The notes under the pieces: generated by a model
What the model saw: only the letters and a program-made list of their open reading frames with translations
Databases searched by the model: none
Told to the model about the DNA's origin: nothing
Assembly (NCBI GenBank): GCA_021186555.1
Contig: JAJKFL010000004.1
Span: 25,200,406 to 25,264,405 of the forward strand
Reading direction: 5' to 3'
DNA: 64,000 nucleotides
Source: Reticulitermes speratus
Lineage: Eukaryota; Arthropoda; Insecta; Blattodea; Rhinotermitidae
Translations under genes and position numbers: made by a program
Part shown: positions 12,401-24,136 of the stretch, one piece after another
How the letters are laid out: every line of letters starts with the position of its first letter
Position numbering within the stretch: position 1 is the first letter of the stretch

Positions 12401-14484
12401 TGAAGCCTAAGGCTTCCAAGAGTCTCTTCCTTTCAGATATTCCTCTTAAAAATCTGCATGTACTTTTAATACCTCCCTCACTCGCTAGATGTCCCGCGCA
12501 TCGTATCTTCCTTGTTTTGGCCAACCTAGTAATATGTCGTGAGGAGTACAAATTGTGTAGCTCCTCATTATATACGTTACGCATTTTTATCTTGTTTTAC
12601 TCTTATTTGTTCGATCAACATTCTTTACTAGAACATCCTCAGTTTATGATTTTTCCTAGGGCGAGAAAACATGCGTTGTTTTTACAGTCACTCTTCTTGT
12701 TTCATTAACACGGTGAGCTTAAATGCTATTGCAGGCATATATTTGCTTCGCTGACAAAGGCCTCATGGTTTCAAGTTCAGTCTAATTGTGAAGATATGAT
12801 GATTTCTGTCGTCTGAGTTATGACGCCGTGTACTCTGATATAAGTTCACGACTTTTCGGAGGATGCGGCTACAGCTTTCACCAATGTAGATTAGGCCTAT
12901 CTGCCCTGATGACGGACACATCAGGATCCTCTGAAATGTCGGTATACTTCAACCAGACTGCACGGCATCACATCAAAGGAACATGACTCTTTGTTTCACC
13001 GACATAAAAACTTTAAATCTCAGACTGCTTAGTATTGCTTACACCGTGCATGTTTAACAAACAATGTCACAAATTCACCAACACATGCACCTTAAAGGTG
13101 CATGTGTTGGTGAATTTGTGACATTGTTTCTCAGACTGCTGTTCTTCAAAACGTTAGTTCTCTTAGACAATACATAATGTTGTTGATGGTGATGATCATG
13201 ATGTTTATAATGATAATGCTTGTGGTAGTAATGAGGAGGAGGACAAATAATCGTCGCAGTTCTAGAGCTGGAAGTGTAATATGTGTTAGTCTGTGCAGAC
13301 GCTGAAAGACATGACCCTAAACACCAACAATCTGAACTCGTTAGAAGATCCAATGATGTTCACTAAGGCAGACGAGAGATTTTTCTACCTCAAGGCCTCC
13401 GGCAGCAATGTTGCATTTGAAGCCATGCAAAATGGAAGTAAGTATATAAATTCGATTGAAAAAACAATTTTTATTTGCAGTAATAACATGGCAGAAAATA
13501 TGTTTCACGTTCATAGCATAACAATCTGGAATACAGATCCGTCACTGAAACCCCTGTTTGTATTACGCGTTTATTTCGTTTCAATTACGAGTCCATATCT
13601 CATGCCAATAATGAGAATTGCACCAATTATAAGTTTAGAAAGTGAGAGACACTTTGTAACTAGTGCTGATTAGTAATTAAAAGAACTTTTGATGCCATAC
13701 TCTTAATAAACTAGTCCGACTGATTTTCATTTTATATAAGGTATAAATACATGTAGTACTCTTTTATCAAAGTACTTCAAAATCAATTTAAAACAAAGCA
13801 CCATTTTAATTTTTCATAAAATTTTCGGCTAAAATCATTAGAAACCATCGACACTTAATTCTAACTGCCTGAATGGTAAGTTGATACCTCACATTGTAAA
13901 TATGAGCTCTGAACCATGTAAATTACTCGTACATAAAACCCGAAAAACTGAGACAGTCGTGAAAAAAAGTAATATTTCACATAAAGGTTCTGAATTCGCC
14001 TGAAACTACATTTATTCTCTCAAAATCGCCTGAAGTCATAAGGAAAAAAAGAAGCAGACTTACATTTGCGTCAGTGATATTTATTATTTTGGTAAGGACA
14101 CTGAAGAGGACTCCAAGATGTGTAATAATTTTTCCGAAGTCTAATATAAGATTTTACGACAACAAGTTTCGAGGAATGTAACAGAACTTTCAAAATTTAT
14201 ATGGAATTTTGACACAGTGTTTTAAGATAAGTTGTTTGATAGGTCTTCTGAAGTAACACACCATTAGTTAGTCTTTCTATCGAATGAATCATTTGCTTAG
14301 TTCTAAGTATGTAGAAAACCAGAGCTAATGCAAATATTCTTTTCCAGTTACCAGGGCTAAATACTTCCTCTCTCTAAGCCCAACGAATGAACCAATCGTG
14401 CAGGAGCATAATGGAGGTGTTTATCCAGAGGAAATTCTTTTCTCACTTGATAGTCTGGACAATGGAAACTTGATCATAAAGTAG
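9425..14484 (+). CDS. Beta-trefoil cytokine-like protein A (IL-1/FGF-like), three exons
   Basis: Exons: 9425-9575, 13309-13437, 14348-14484 (stop TAG 14482-14484), all joined in phase 1, giving 138 aa. The start is the ATG at 9425, because the paralogue starts at the same residue (MFPS-KDPE) and the two 5' flanks remain similar but non-coding. There is no signal peptide or membrane segment. Motifs in order: GGQLYICVTTDD (residues ~19-30), EDPMMFTKAD (~63-72), RFFYLKASGSNVAFEAM (~74-90), YFLSLSPTNEPIVQEHN (~99-115), YPEEILFSLD (~119-128). From memory of the family, IL-1 members have LYLSC-type, F-x-F, FESA and FL/YI-x-T strands in this order, and many are leaderless. Seen: paralogy, splice sites and strand-like alternation. 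Inferred: the beta-trefoil fold and a secreted or alarmin-like role. The N-terminal third of a typical IL-1 domain is short here, so FGF-like or another trefoil family remains possible. Intron 1 (3.7 kb) holds a SINE, a LINE scrap and a perfect palindrome. Confidence 0.65.
10687..10982 (-). repeat. tRNA-headed SINE, second family
   Basis: On the - strand it opens with a tRNA-like head (GTAGCGCAGTTGG, then GGGTTCGATTCCCG as B box). A body follows that mentions the same phrases as the copy at 29780-30028 (CCGGCCGCC/CTGACAGCC and CATAGTGCG). The head could be mistaken for a tRNA gene, but the attached shared body argues for a SINE. It lies in intron 1 of trefoil gene A. Confidence 0.75.
11040..11100 (-). 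repeat. Degenerate Penelope-type tail
   Basis: On the - strand this reads CACTGAAGATCACGC, then GCTTCGAAACATATACG, the CTGANGA...GAAAC spacing of the hammerhead-like tails in this window. The intervening stem is poorly conserved. Confidence 0.35.
12372..12590 (-). repeat. LINE 3' coding remnant
   Basis: The - strand frame contains YNEELHNLYSSRHITRLAKT and RCAGHLASEGG. These match the C-terminal tail common to insect non-LTR reverse transcriptases (NEELHDLYSS... RWAGHVARM). It is an isolated short fragment with no reverse transcriptase core, within intron 1 of trefoil gene A. Confidence 0.7.
12903..12950 (+). repeat. Degenerate hammerhead-like tail
   Basis: CCTGATGACGGA at 12905 is followed by TCC and TGAAATGTCGG, the order of the Penelope-like tails. 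The core is damaged, and a flank (GCATCACATC) recurs in other tail-like repeats. Confidence 0.35.
13059..13129. repeat. Perfect 35-bp palindrome with 1-nt centre
   Basis: Bases 13059-13093 and 13095-13129 are exact reverse complements around a single A. The palindrome is itself flanked by a direct repeat, TCTCAGACTGCT, near 13018 and 13129. It ends about 180 bp before exon 2 of trefoil gene A. Possible origins are a small foldback insertion or a template switch. Confidence 0.9.
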
Positions 14485-17400
14485 GAAAGGTTCACATACT
14501 GATCAAGATTGCTACAGATGCATCGAATTTCTTAGGAAAGTCCCTTTTTGTTAATGGAACTCACCTTACGAATACGCTGTACCGAGGAATAACACAATTC
14601 TACACTTGAAAATGCGACATCGGACAATCAAATGTTTTTAGTTACAGTTTTGAAAAGTGAAGGGGAAATTTTCAGAGTTGGTGTAGATTGCTCAGATAAT
14701 AGGTATCGTTTAACGCCATTACGCGATTGGTTTAAAAATAAAAAAAAAATTCAGCGTTTTCACACTCTTTCTGTGAAGATTAACATACTATTACACGAGT
14801 ATAAATACGTTATAGAATCTGGATTTAAACTGCTAGCAAACGTTGCTTCTAAGCAATTATAACCACCTGCGTAGTTTTCACTTAGTCACTTAAAGTAAAT
14901 TTCTCATTCTTCACAGTTTCTGTTGCAGTATTATATTTTACTGAAAAAGTAAAATAAATATTGTGTTGAATATACTAATATTATTCAACTGTTAATTCAA
15001 CTGAATAATTCAACCGTTGCGTAATTGTTATTTCGTTTTGTATTTGTTATATTTGTTTAAGATGAAGCTCACGTTGTTAACGTTATTTTTGTATTAAAAT
15101 ATTATGTATTATTTATTGTAATACATGTTATATTTGAAGATAATGTGTGTATTTCATTATCATAACTTTACTGTTTTGTGCATGCAAATTGTTGGACATT
15201 CCTGTGCCGGATTATAAGTCATGGTTCACTCTTTCATTTATGCACATTTGTGTGACTTCTCCCTCAATGTCATTTAACCTTCTATCGACTGTTAATATAC
15301 CAAAAGTCTCAACAGCACCAACACAGATAAATAGATCACGTGACGCACAAAACTTAACGCTGTTCGTAACAGCCTTTCATTTTTCCCTATTAAGAAGACA
15401 GGAAACCAGTTCACATTCTTGCTCCAAATTTCTTATGCTTCTGGATTTTGATTCCGTGAGGAATCTGCCCCCATTTCAAGGTTAGAGAAATATTACTCAT
15501 AAATTTCTGGCAGCCTACAATGTGTCATATCCTATAATCTAGCACTCTTCCTAACTGCTGTCGTGAGACCCACTGAACTCACATTTTACATATTATCTCC
15601 CACAATACTTTGTAACTCTTGACATAAAAACGCAGTCCTCTGTAAAAGAAAGACAGGACACAGTACAGCGATTCCCCACGTATTTATTTAAAACCAGATA
15701 TCAGACCTAAAAACTGTAGTACCATAATTTGACAAAGGATCAGTAAGAATATATGAATGTATGTTTAAAAGATCCTTAAACAGCGTTTTGCAAATATTCT
15801 GTGTAAAGCAGTAAAATACATAGGATAGCCTGTTATTTTGAAGATTAATTCGAGGAGCATGGAACTGGCGTAAGGTAGGTAACATGAATAGAATTATTGA
15901 TATTTATATATGTTAATTATGAAATCTGTATTAAGAAATTTGTTATATTAGACGCAATTTGGATTAAAAAAACAAAATTTGTTGGCATTTCCGTAAATAA
16001 AACTGAAATAATGTAATAAATAAATAAATAAATAAATATGCACACAAATATCATTATTACTTTCAAGTATTGTAAAAATAAAACTTTAATTACATAAAAT
16101 ACTTTCAGGCATTACAATTATCTTGTCCTCATAGCCCACACTTCAATGTCTCAGCCTTTCCTTTACGAAAGTAAAGTGAGTTTAAGTATAACAGGAGTAA
16201 ATATTACAGAAGGATATGCTGCGTGACACAGGTTACAAACTTGTCGTCAACAGCTGTTTCTCCATTATTATATATTCTAAAGCTCATCACATCCGACGCA
16301 ATGTTAAAAATCTATATTATTTTATCGCCTTATTGGTGAAATTGTACAGGCAAAGTTTGTCTCTTCACTGAAACGTGTTGAGGTTACGCAGTCTGTCCTG
16401 TTGTTACTTGCAGTACATATCAGTGTTAGTTGCTTTAATTACGCAACGAGTATTGCAATTGAAACAGAATATTCAGCCTTTGTTAATGCCATAACGCTGA
16501 AAACAATAATTAACAATGTGGCCCTTATTTTGCAAGGTGTATGAGATGGATGGAAAGTGTAGCACACTTGGGTAGGTGGAGAGATGCCTGTGGAACAGAC
16601 AGGCAATGCACCTATAAACTTAACAATGGGGCGCGTTCGCGTAATCATTGTTGCCGTGGAAATTCAATAAGTATTACATATTCTGAGTGTTTGTCTGTAG
16701 CATTAGCCATCCAGCATACAATACACATGCGCCGTATTATATTTATATCTGTAGCCTGTCCGGCTCTACCACATCTTTGCCAAATTATCTCATAAACAGC
16801 AAGATTTTTGAAGAAAAAAAAACGTTATTGAACATAAATGTGTGTTTTGATTTTCTCTACAACTTTGTCTAAAATATGTCTTATTGTAAGAAGAATTGAG
16901 CGAGAAATCATACATGTACATGGGCCTTCATGTAAAGTACCCGTTATTCTTGTCAGATATTAATGAAACTTGCATTTTCTAGACAGAGTTTCGAAAAATA
17001 CTCAAATATCAAATTTTATGAAAATTCTTTCAGTGTGAGACGAGTTGTTCCATGCGGGCGGATGGACAGACAGACATGACGAAGCTAGTAGTCGCTTTTC
17101 GCAATTTTGCAAAACGCTCCTAAAAATTGAAGTGATGAGACAAATGACGAGCTTAGGTGTATAGAGAAAGTTAATTTAAAGAAAGAAAGTGTGTTGGTAT
17201 AAAGTGAATTTAACAGGTGAAGGATAAGGTCCAGAAACGGGCCCCCGTAATATTGATAAGGATCTTCCGGTTTTTTTTGTGGTAAAGGGCCCTGCAGCAC
17301 ACGCTACAGACGCTCCACAGTCTTGAGGCTTATTGTGCAACCCTGTGATGAAGATGATATGAAGATGATAATTTTTTCGTTTTTTCCGTGTAACGGAGCA

Positions 17401-18410
17401 CTGGTGGATTGAAATTGAAAGGGGAAAGCTAAGTACTCGGGGAGAAACCTGTCCCAGTGCCACTTTGTCCACCACAAATCCCATATGGACTGAACCAGGA
17501 CCGAACCCGAGCCTCCGCGGTAAGAGACCGGCGACTAACGGCCTGAACCATGGCACGGCCTAACCTCCGGTTTTAGTTAAAGGGAGGAAAATATATTAAC
17601 AAACCTGTCTGAACGACATCAGATCCTCAATAAAGGCTCTGCACAGTGCCGTTAATCTGTTGTTTATTGGGATGAGGACCAACAAATGTACACATAAATG
17701 CACTAAAGATTTTTAAACATGTATCAGAACAAGTTTTATGTTAGAATTTTTCTTAATTTACCAAAGAAATGAGTATTAAATTAAGTAAAACTATTATTAA
17801 TTAACTGTAGTTTTACAATTGTAATTTATTAGTAAGATATCTGCAGATCTCTTTGCCAGATTTTCAGTAACGCAAAATTATTCCAAGAATGTGCAGTTAC
17901 AATGCATGTGCATATGTTATGTGCCTTCGTCAGTCCTCGAAACCAGTGCTTTGTGTACGAATAAAATGCACCATAATAACGCTGTGTTGGAGATTTACTT
18001 AAAACGTATACCATTAAACTAACAATAGCACGTACAGTATATTTAAAGAAGCAGTATTTTAGTTTTTCACATAATACTGGTTAAGTGCATTGAGTGAAAA
18101 TTGAAACACACAGTGAAGTACATAACATGAGGCAAAAATACAGTATTCACGAAGTATTCCTAGAAAATGTACAGTTTTACTTTGCATGTTCCGCAGTACT
18201 GCGTCGAACTTCACCACGTATATGTAATGTGTGCAGTAAAGTCGTTTCGAGGTACTGTAAGACTTCCAGTTACTAGTACCTGTCTTTACATTTACAATTA
18301 CACATTCACTTTTAATTTCATTACATAAAGTCCTTGGTGATATCATCTTTTTCCTTTTCATTCTTCTCACGTAAAATTTCCACTCTGATGTCAAAGAAAT
18401 GAACGTCTAT
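14485..18410. other. Spacer between the two convergent trefoil genes
   Basis: No exon or RNA gene is supported. The spacer contains the reverse SINE copy at 17283-17566, an (AAAT)n run near 16017-16036, and otherwise AT-rich unique-looking sequence. An AATAAA-type signal near 14953 could serve gene A. Confidence 0.5.
17283..17566 (-). repeat. tRNA-headed SINE, copy 2
   Basis: Reverse-oriented relative of the SINE at 2222-2496: same body (CAGTGCCACTTTGTCCACCA on the + strand) and the same tRNA-like head at its right end (GCCATGG...). It diverges by scattered substitutions. Confidence 0.75.
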
Positions 18411-21400
18411 TTAAGAGTTTATATACAGGCCGTTGCTGTCCAGATCTTCGACAGAGAAAAGCATCTCCTCTGGGTAGTTGGTGTTGTTGTGTTCTTGAAT
18501 GTCAAGCTTGTTCGATTCGTTCACGCAGAGGAAGTTATTTGAGTGCACACCTGTAGAGCATACATTACTATGAGCCCGAAGAAATCAACTCATAATTTCA
18601 CATGATTTGATGAAATGTCATCGCCATTCCCGTACAGACTCACTCATCAAAATATAGAAGTCCATAGAAGGCAGATGTTCTTGTGAAGCTAGTGGACTTT
18701 TAGCTAATGAAGAAATTACGTGCATATTGTGGGACCTGACTGTTCATTGCTATGTTCACAAGATTCCGTGCCATTACCTTGTGAAATGTTACGATTCAGT
18801 ACAAATTATTTACCTACAATATATTCTAGATTAGCCAAGGTAATGATGGGGAGCGGAGCACATATGGAGAAACACGGATAATCCAAAATATATACTGTAG
18901 TGAGCCACGAAAAAAAATAAAACTCTTAATTTATTTACAGCTTTGTATGGTGCTGAAACTTGGACACTTCGGGAAGTAGATCAGAAGTATTTCTAAAGTT
19001 TCGAAATGTGTTGTTGGAGAAGGATGGAGAAGATCAGTTGGACCAATCGTTTGAGAAATGAAGAAGTATTACACAGTGTCAAGGAGGAGAGGAATATGCT
19101 ACAAACAACAAAAAGAAGGAAGGCTAACTGGATTGGTCACATCTTGCATACGAACTTCCTTCTAAAACACGTTACTGAAGGAAAGATAGAGGGAAGGATA
19201 GAAGTAATGGGACGGCGAGGAAAAAAACGTAAGCAGCTACTGGATGACCATAAGGAAACGAGAGGATACTGGAAGTTGAAAGAGGAAGCACTAGATCGCA
19301 CTCTGTGGAGAACTCGCTTTGAAGAGGCAATGGAGCTGTCGTAAGACAGGCTACAGAATAACGATGATACATAATACATACGTGGCTTACAAGCAGATGA
19401 TTATTGCTTACATAAATCGTCCGTGATTTATGTTGTATTGAGGATTTTGTTCGAGCACTCGGCGCTAAAACACGTTACTCCCACCTTCGTCATTAGTCAT
19501 TAGCAACCTAGATCGTGTACGGATAATCCGCAAACCCGGATAATCCACGCACGAATAATCGACAGTAATCTGCGAGAGATTTGATATAATTCCTTCGATG
19601 TACACAAGACAACAAAGAGACACAGTGACGCACGGACATATAACAAGGTACATCTATGTCCCAGATGGGATTTGAACCCACAATATCGCTCTTCGACAAT
19701 TTAAGAAAAGATAGTACATACGTCCGCTGTTTCCAGAGTTCATAGAGTGTTTCAGTGTGAAATGCAGCTTCCTAATCATAATGTTATTCTACTGAACTGC
19801 AGAGACCTTTGTCAAATTTTGTATTTCTTGCACGTAGACCTACCGTTCATGGCCTCCAGTGCCACATTGCTGCCCAACGCCTTGATGTAGAAGAATCTGC
19901 TGTCTGCTTTCGTAAACCGCAGTGGGTCCTCCAATACACCTTCCAGTTCGTTGGCGTTTAACACTGCCATTTCTCTTAACGACTGTTGATAAACCGAAAA
20001 GTCATATTCGTTAACACAAAGTTATAAGAGCACAAGCCTCGCAATGTTCATTCGAAAGCGTTACATTACATTATAAGTAACGAACCTCATAGAGTTAAGA
20101 TCTCTCCCCCCCCCCCCCCCCCAGATCTGTTAAGACACGTATTTTCAACAGCCCCGATACTGGACCTCATTATAAAAATGCCAAACCCAGTCCACAAAAC
20201 TTAAATTTTATTCCTTAAGATCTATCTTAATATTTTCCTAACATTTACGAGGGCTCCTTCATTTAGATTTTTCGATCAACATTTTATATCCATTTGTTAT
20301 ATCTCCCCATGCCTGCTACATGTATCGCTAATACCATGCTCTTTAAATTAAATGAATTAATATTATTTAGTGAAGATTACATACTATGAAATCTATGTCT
20401 TAAAATTTTTATAAATTTTTCGCAATTTCAAATATGAAATTGAATACACGTTTTTTTAAAACTTCTTTTTGCCATCAGTAAAGTATTATTAAATATCTGA
20501 CATGGTTCGGAATATAAATTTTATAAGCTTTAAAAACTTCAAGACTTCAAAGCGTTCTTTTATAGGGACATGCGTGTTCTCTGTATTCGACGGAGCAAAT
20601 TAAAGTAACCATAAAAGCAAAGGAAGCACCTGGAACTGCCAACCAACACAAAACATGTAATTGAGATGGCAAGTGTCGTTAGCTGTCCGAAATGACGCAT
20701 TGGGAAATAAAAGTTATTACAAGACTTTTAACCCTTACCAATTAAAAATATTCCCCCTGAAAAGGAACATAACACTCTCTTAATATACTTCAACACATTT
20801 CTAATAATCGTTGCTATGGTGCATTATTTGGGAATGCTTCATGAGTAAGCACAACAGGAAATAAGGTTTAAGATGGCATCACACTGCTACTGCGCACATG
20901 CGAGGGCCGGCCGACTTTTTTTTCACTTGATACCAGGTTGCGACTTCACTCACAAACAAACAGTTTTATATTATACAACAAACAAACTTACCGACATCTG
21001 TAGTTTCTTATCTGACGTCATGCTTAAACAGACTTTAGTGGCCTGGTGCACTGGAAGCACCATTTTTGTTTCCCCAACTTCGGCACTTGTGTAGTAGTAC
21101 AGCGAGAAATCGACTGAAAGGAACAGAAATACGCTTTGAAATTCAAGGAGAAGGAAAAACTCGCCTCGGTATTGCGTGTAACACATGAATTGTTAAATTA
21201 AGTTATAAACCAACCGATGCACACTAAAACCACTTTTTAAGTAGCTTTATTATAAAATTGTTAAAATTGTACCCCTACACGTGTTTCGATCCTAGGATCA
21301 TCGTCAGGGGGGTTTATTGCTAAAAGCTACAGTCACTTCAACACATGATTTAAAATATCCTATCTGCACTTTGAAACATAAGTTAAAATCTTGTAAAAAG

Positions 21401-23696
21401 ATTCTCTAAAAGTTGTAAAATTATAAAAGCACTGTAGATGGTAGATTGTGGAACTGCTGGCGTGTGGTATTAAAAGCATATGAAATGTTTTTGCGTGGAG
21501 CGGAGTGTACTACGTGTTATGCTGTGAGGAGTACTATGGTACTCCATAGTACTCCTCACAGCACAACACGTAGTACACTCCACTCCATTGAAGTGACTGT
21601 AGCTTTTAGCAATAAACCCCCCTGACGATGATCCTAGGATCGAAACACGTGTAGGGGTACAATTTTAACAATTTTATAATAAAGCTACTTAAAAAGTGGT
21701 TTTAGTGTGCATCGGTTGGTTTATAACTTAATTTAATATGACGAAGATGCACGGTGTCAACAGTGTGAAATACGAATTGTCTTCACTTCGGAAATAAAAG
21801 CAGCAAATCCTCTCCACTTTAGTTTTATGAAATATTTCTGTGGTGTCGTCTCGTAATATTACGAAAATCCTTATTCGGGATAATCAGAAAGATATTCAAA
21901 CCAAGTACCTCCAAAGCACAAGTTCAGAACTTTATCAGTGCACTAACCCGCTTGGTTGTTTGTATCGATGTGTTACTTTGATGTACCTTCTACATTTAAT
22001 TTTTTCTCCACATCTGTGGTCGCGTGATACAATTGCATTTACGGATCTGATACAAAATTTGAATTTCAATATGCTTACTTCCAGAATTATTTGCTTCTAA
22101 ACTTGCAGCAATTACGTTCTGTTAGATCTGGGTTTCTCACAATGGTGCTTATGAAGTGCACATGTCATTTAGAGAGACAGAAATATAACGAAGCATTTGC
22201 AAGTCGTGTTATGATTTTTGCATGGAATGCTCGCGTTCCTGAATGTTGAAGATGCAGAGGGCAGGATTCATATTCTTATCATATTCATGGCAGTTCTCAG
22301 AATTTCAACAAACGTTATTTTAAGCTGTGATTAAGTATGTTATTTGTTACATAAGAATATTATTACCCCCTATATACTCGTACACATGTTTCAAAGAATA
22401 AACGGGTGCATGCAATTCCTGAAAACTGACACTTTTATTAATTTTAGCTTCAAAAATCCAGGACGATATCTAAACAACTCTATGGGCCAGAGTCCTTCTG
22501 AAGGAGGCGATAGTTCAGAGAGTTCCTCAGCTAGTCACGGAATTACCTTCGCTATGTGGAAATCCAAAGTACATTACAGTATTCACAACAGCTCGGCGCT
22601 AGTCATTAAATAAAATACATGAAATTAAAGCATGCTTTTATAGTCAAGCATTTTGGGAGATAGTCTATACTTGAATATGTGAATATTTTATAAGTTTTAC
22701 TGTTATACGTTTGGCAAAGCTGCTAAAATCAAAGTTTTGTGAAAGTAATATTTAAATACCTGACCAACACAAAGGAGAAGAATCCTTATTGAAACCGTAA
22801 TAGTCGATAAGCTCTTCACGAATTCCCCGTATTATAAGGAATTCTATTTTCAATTAATGTACTTACAAGATCCGGCCATTGTAAAGTATCCTGAGCAAGA
22901 TAAATCCTGTCTACACCATCATATCATATTTTAAGACACATTTTAGTGTTATGCTTCTGTCTAAAATTTGTTTTCCCAATAACCACTTCCTTTTAGACTT
23001 CCTGACTCAAAAATTGCATGAACTTAAACCATTCTATATAGCCCACGTTCGAATCTTGCCCGGGGGCATGGATGTGTTGTGTGTTGTCAGGTACAAGTCT
23101 CTGCATCGGGCTGGTCCCTCGTCCAGAGGAGTCCTACCGAGTGTGGTGTGTCTCAAATGTGTGTGATCGTAAAGCCTTGAAAAATGAGGTGGCCTAGGCC
23201 CCCCAAGGGGCTGTCGAGCCATTGAAAAATATATATATAGCCCACGTATATTATCACCCTTAATCTAATTACTCCAGGAATATCTGGCGAATTATGAAGC
23301 AGAACCTACTGCAGTATTGCTGCATGTCAACACAATTACAAATGCTGATATGGCGCCACTGTTTTTGCATCGAAATTTCTGGCGATAAGTCGAAATACTC
23401 TATATAACAGGGCATTTCTGTTCACAGACTTTCATGGCGCTAAGTGAGGGTTGCACAATATAGGTGGGAGGGGCTTAATTGAAATCTTGTACATTTTATA
23501 AATTTGCCGCACACGCAGAACACACGCAACGGAGTGGAATTCTGTACTCACCATCAGGGTCGACAGCTTCGTTGAGCGTCTTGGTGCCCAGCACCGGGTT
23601 TCCTGTTTCGTCCTCCGTTACGCAGAGGTACACCTGACTGCCAGCATTCTTCAGGCGGACGTTGGCGTGTTCAGGATCCTTCAGACTCGGAAACAT
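18411..23696 (-). CDS. Beta-trefoil cytokine-like protein B (IL-1/FGF-like), three exons
   Basis: Exons on the - strand: 23696-23552 (ATG at 23696), 19972-19844, 18550-18411 (stop TAA 18413-18411), all phase 1, 137 aa. Donor GTGAGT, donor GTAGGT and acceptor CTACAG are clear; the exon 2 acceptor (TTAAGAG) is weak and was fixed by reading frame and paralogy. Motifs parallel gene A: GSQVYLCVTEDE, EDPLRFTKAD, RFFYIKALGSNVALEAM, NFLCVNESNKLDIQEHN, YPEEMLFSVE. Exon 2 is 129 nt in both genes. It is leaderless like A. Introns contain a LINE tail (18938-19377), an inverted-repeat element (21194-21769) and a SINE-like fragment. Gene A lies 3.9 kb away, tail to tail, which suggests an inverted local duplication. 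Functional assignment is inference, as for gene A. Confidence 0.65.
18938..19377 (+). repeat. LINE 3' coding remnant
   Basis: Reads LYGAETWTLRE, then after a break CCWRRMEKISWTNRLRNEEV, ANWIGHILH and LDRTLWRTRFEEA. These are hallmarks of the C-terminal tail of an insect non-LTR reverse transcriptase. The RT core is absent. It lies antisense in intron 2 of trefoil gene B. Confidence 0.8.
20108..20122. repeat. Poly-C run
   Basis: Uninterrupted run of C following TCTCTC, in intron 1 of trefoil gene B. Length may be uncertain in the assembly. Confidence 0.9.
21272..21311 (-). ncRNA. Hammerhead-ribozyme-like motif (copy 2, left arm)
   Basis: Same string of elements as in copy 1: CTGACGA, GATCC/GGATC stem II, GAAA, CACGTG, TA and a CCCC/GGGG stem I, read on the - strand. 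Confidence 0.5.
21617..21657 (+). ncRNA. Hammerhead-ribozyme-like motif (copy 2, right arm)
   Basis: CTGACGA at 21622-21628, stem II GATCC/GGATC, GAAA, CACGTG, TA, and GGGG at 21654-21657 that can pair with upstream CCCC. Confidence 0.5.
23036..23222. repeat. SINE-like fragment
   Basis: Contains ACGTTCGAATCTTGCCCGGG, which resembles a tRNA B box, and a GC-rich body unlike the AT-rich flanks. No second copy is in the window, so the assignment rests on composition and the B-box-like string. Confidence 0.45.
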
Positions 23697-23830
23697 CGTG
23701 ACAGAGTTGTTCTCAGACAGGGAATGTTCCTTCTCTGAGAGCAGAATCGCTTATGTATCACGGCCAGGGTCATTCTGGTGGGGAACTACACCTCGCGTGG
23801 CCGCTGGCAGTAATTTCCCGCATTTGCGTC
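23697..23830 (-). promoter_or_regulatory. Presumed promoter/5'UTR of trefoil gene B
   Basis: On the - strand, TAAGCGA lies 52-58 nt before the ATG, followed by GAACATTCC and TCTGAGAACA. Gene A has TAAGCGA at 9375-9381, then GAACATC and TCTCTGAACA at nearly the same distance. This indicates a conserved 5' leader. A GCGGGAAATTA string further upstream resembles half of a Rel/NF-kB site, which is suggestive only. Confidence 0.35.
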
Positions 23831-24101
23831 ACGATGCAACTACGCATTTAAACAATATTTATTACCAGGTAATAGAATGGGAAACTCCCTCCTATTACCA
23901 TTGACGTATTAACACAGAATGTTGGTACAGTCAGTATTTCAACCTCTGGGTGGCACTTTGTTATGCATGCCAGTCATATAGGACAAATAAATATTTTCCG
24001 ATACCATTTTTATTAGCGGAACAAAATTCCAGTTAATTATTTATTTATTTATTTGTGATGTGCTGTCTCAACAGACAAATGGCTAATTACAAACTCAGGG
24101 A

Positions 24102-24102
<1 letters not shown>

Positions 24103-24136
<34 letters not shown>
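24103..24136. repeat. (AAT)n microsatellite
   Basis: Tandem AAT triplets in intergenic DNA upstream of trefoil gene B. Confidence 0.95.

Larger units (their letters stand above)
21194..21769. mobile_element. Long inverted-repeat element with hammerhead-like motifs (copy 2)
   Basis: Same family as 6300-6999, in the opposite orientation: the one-sided extension is now at the right end (about 21737-21769). The left arm starts at 21194 and is nearly identical to copy 1. The right arm lacks roughly 130 bp of the arm middle. The centre is a separate short palindrome around GGTACTCC. Hammerhead-like cores sit at 21272-21311 (-) and 21617-21657 (+). Flanks ACATGAATTGT and ATACGAATTGT may be an imperfect target duplication. 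Intron 1 of trefoil gene B. Confidence 0.7.
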
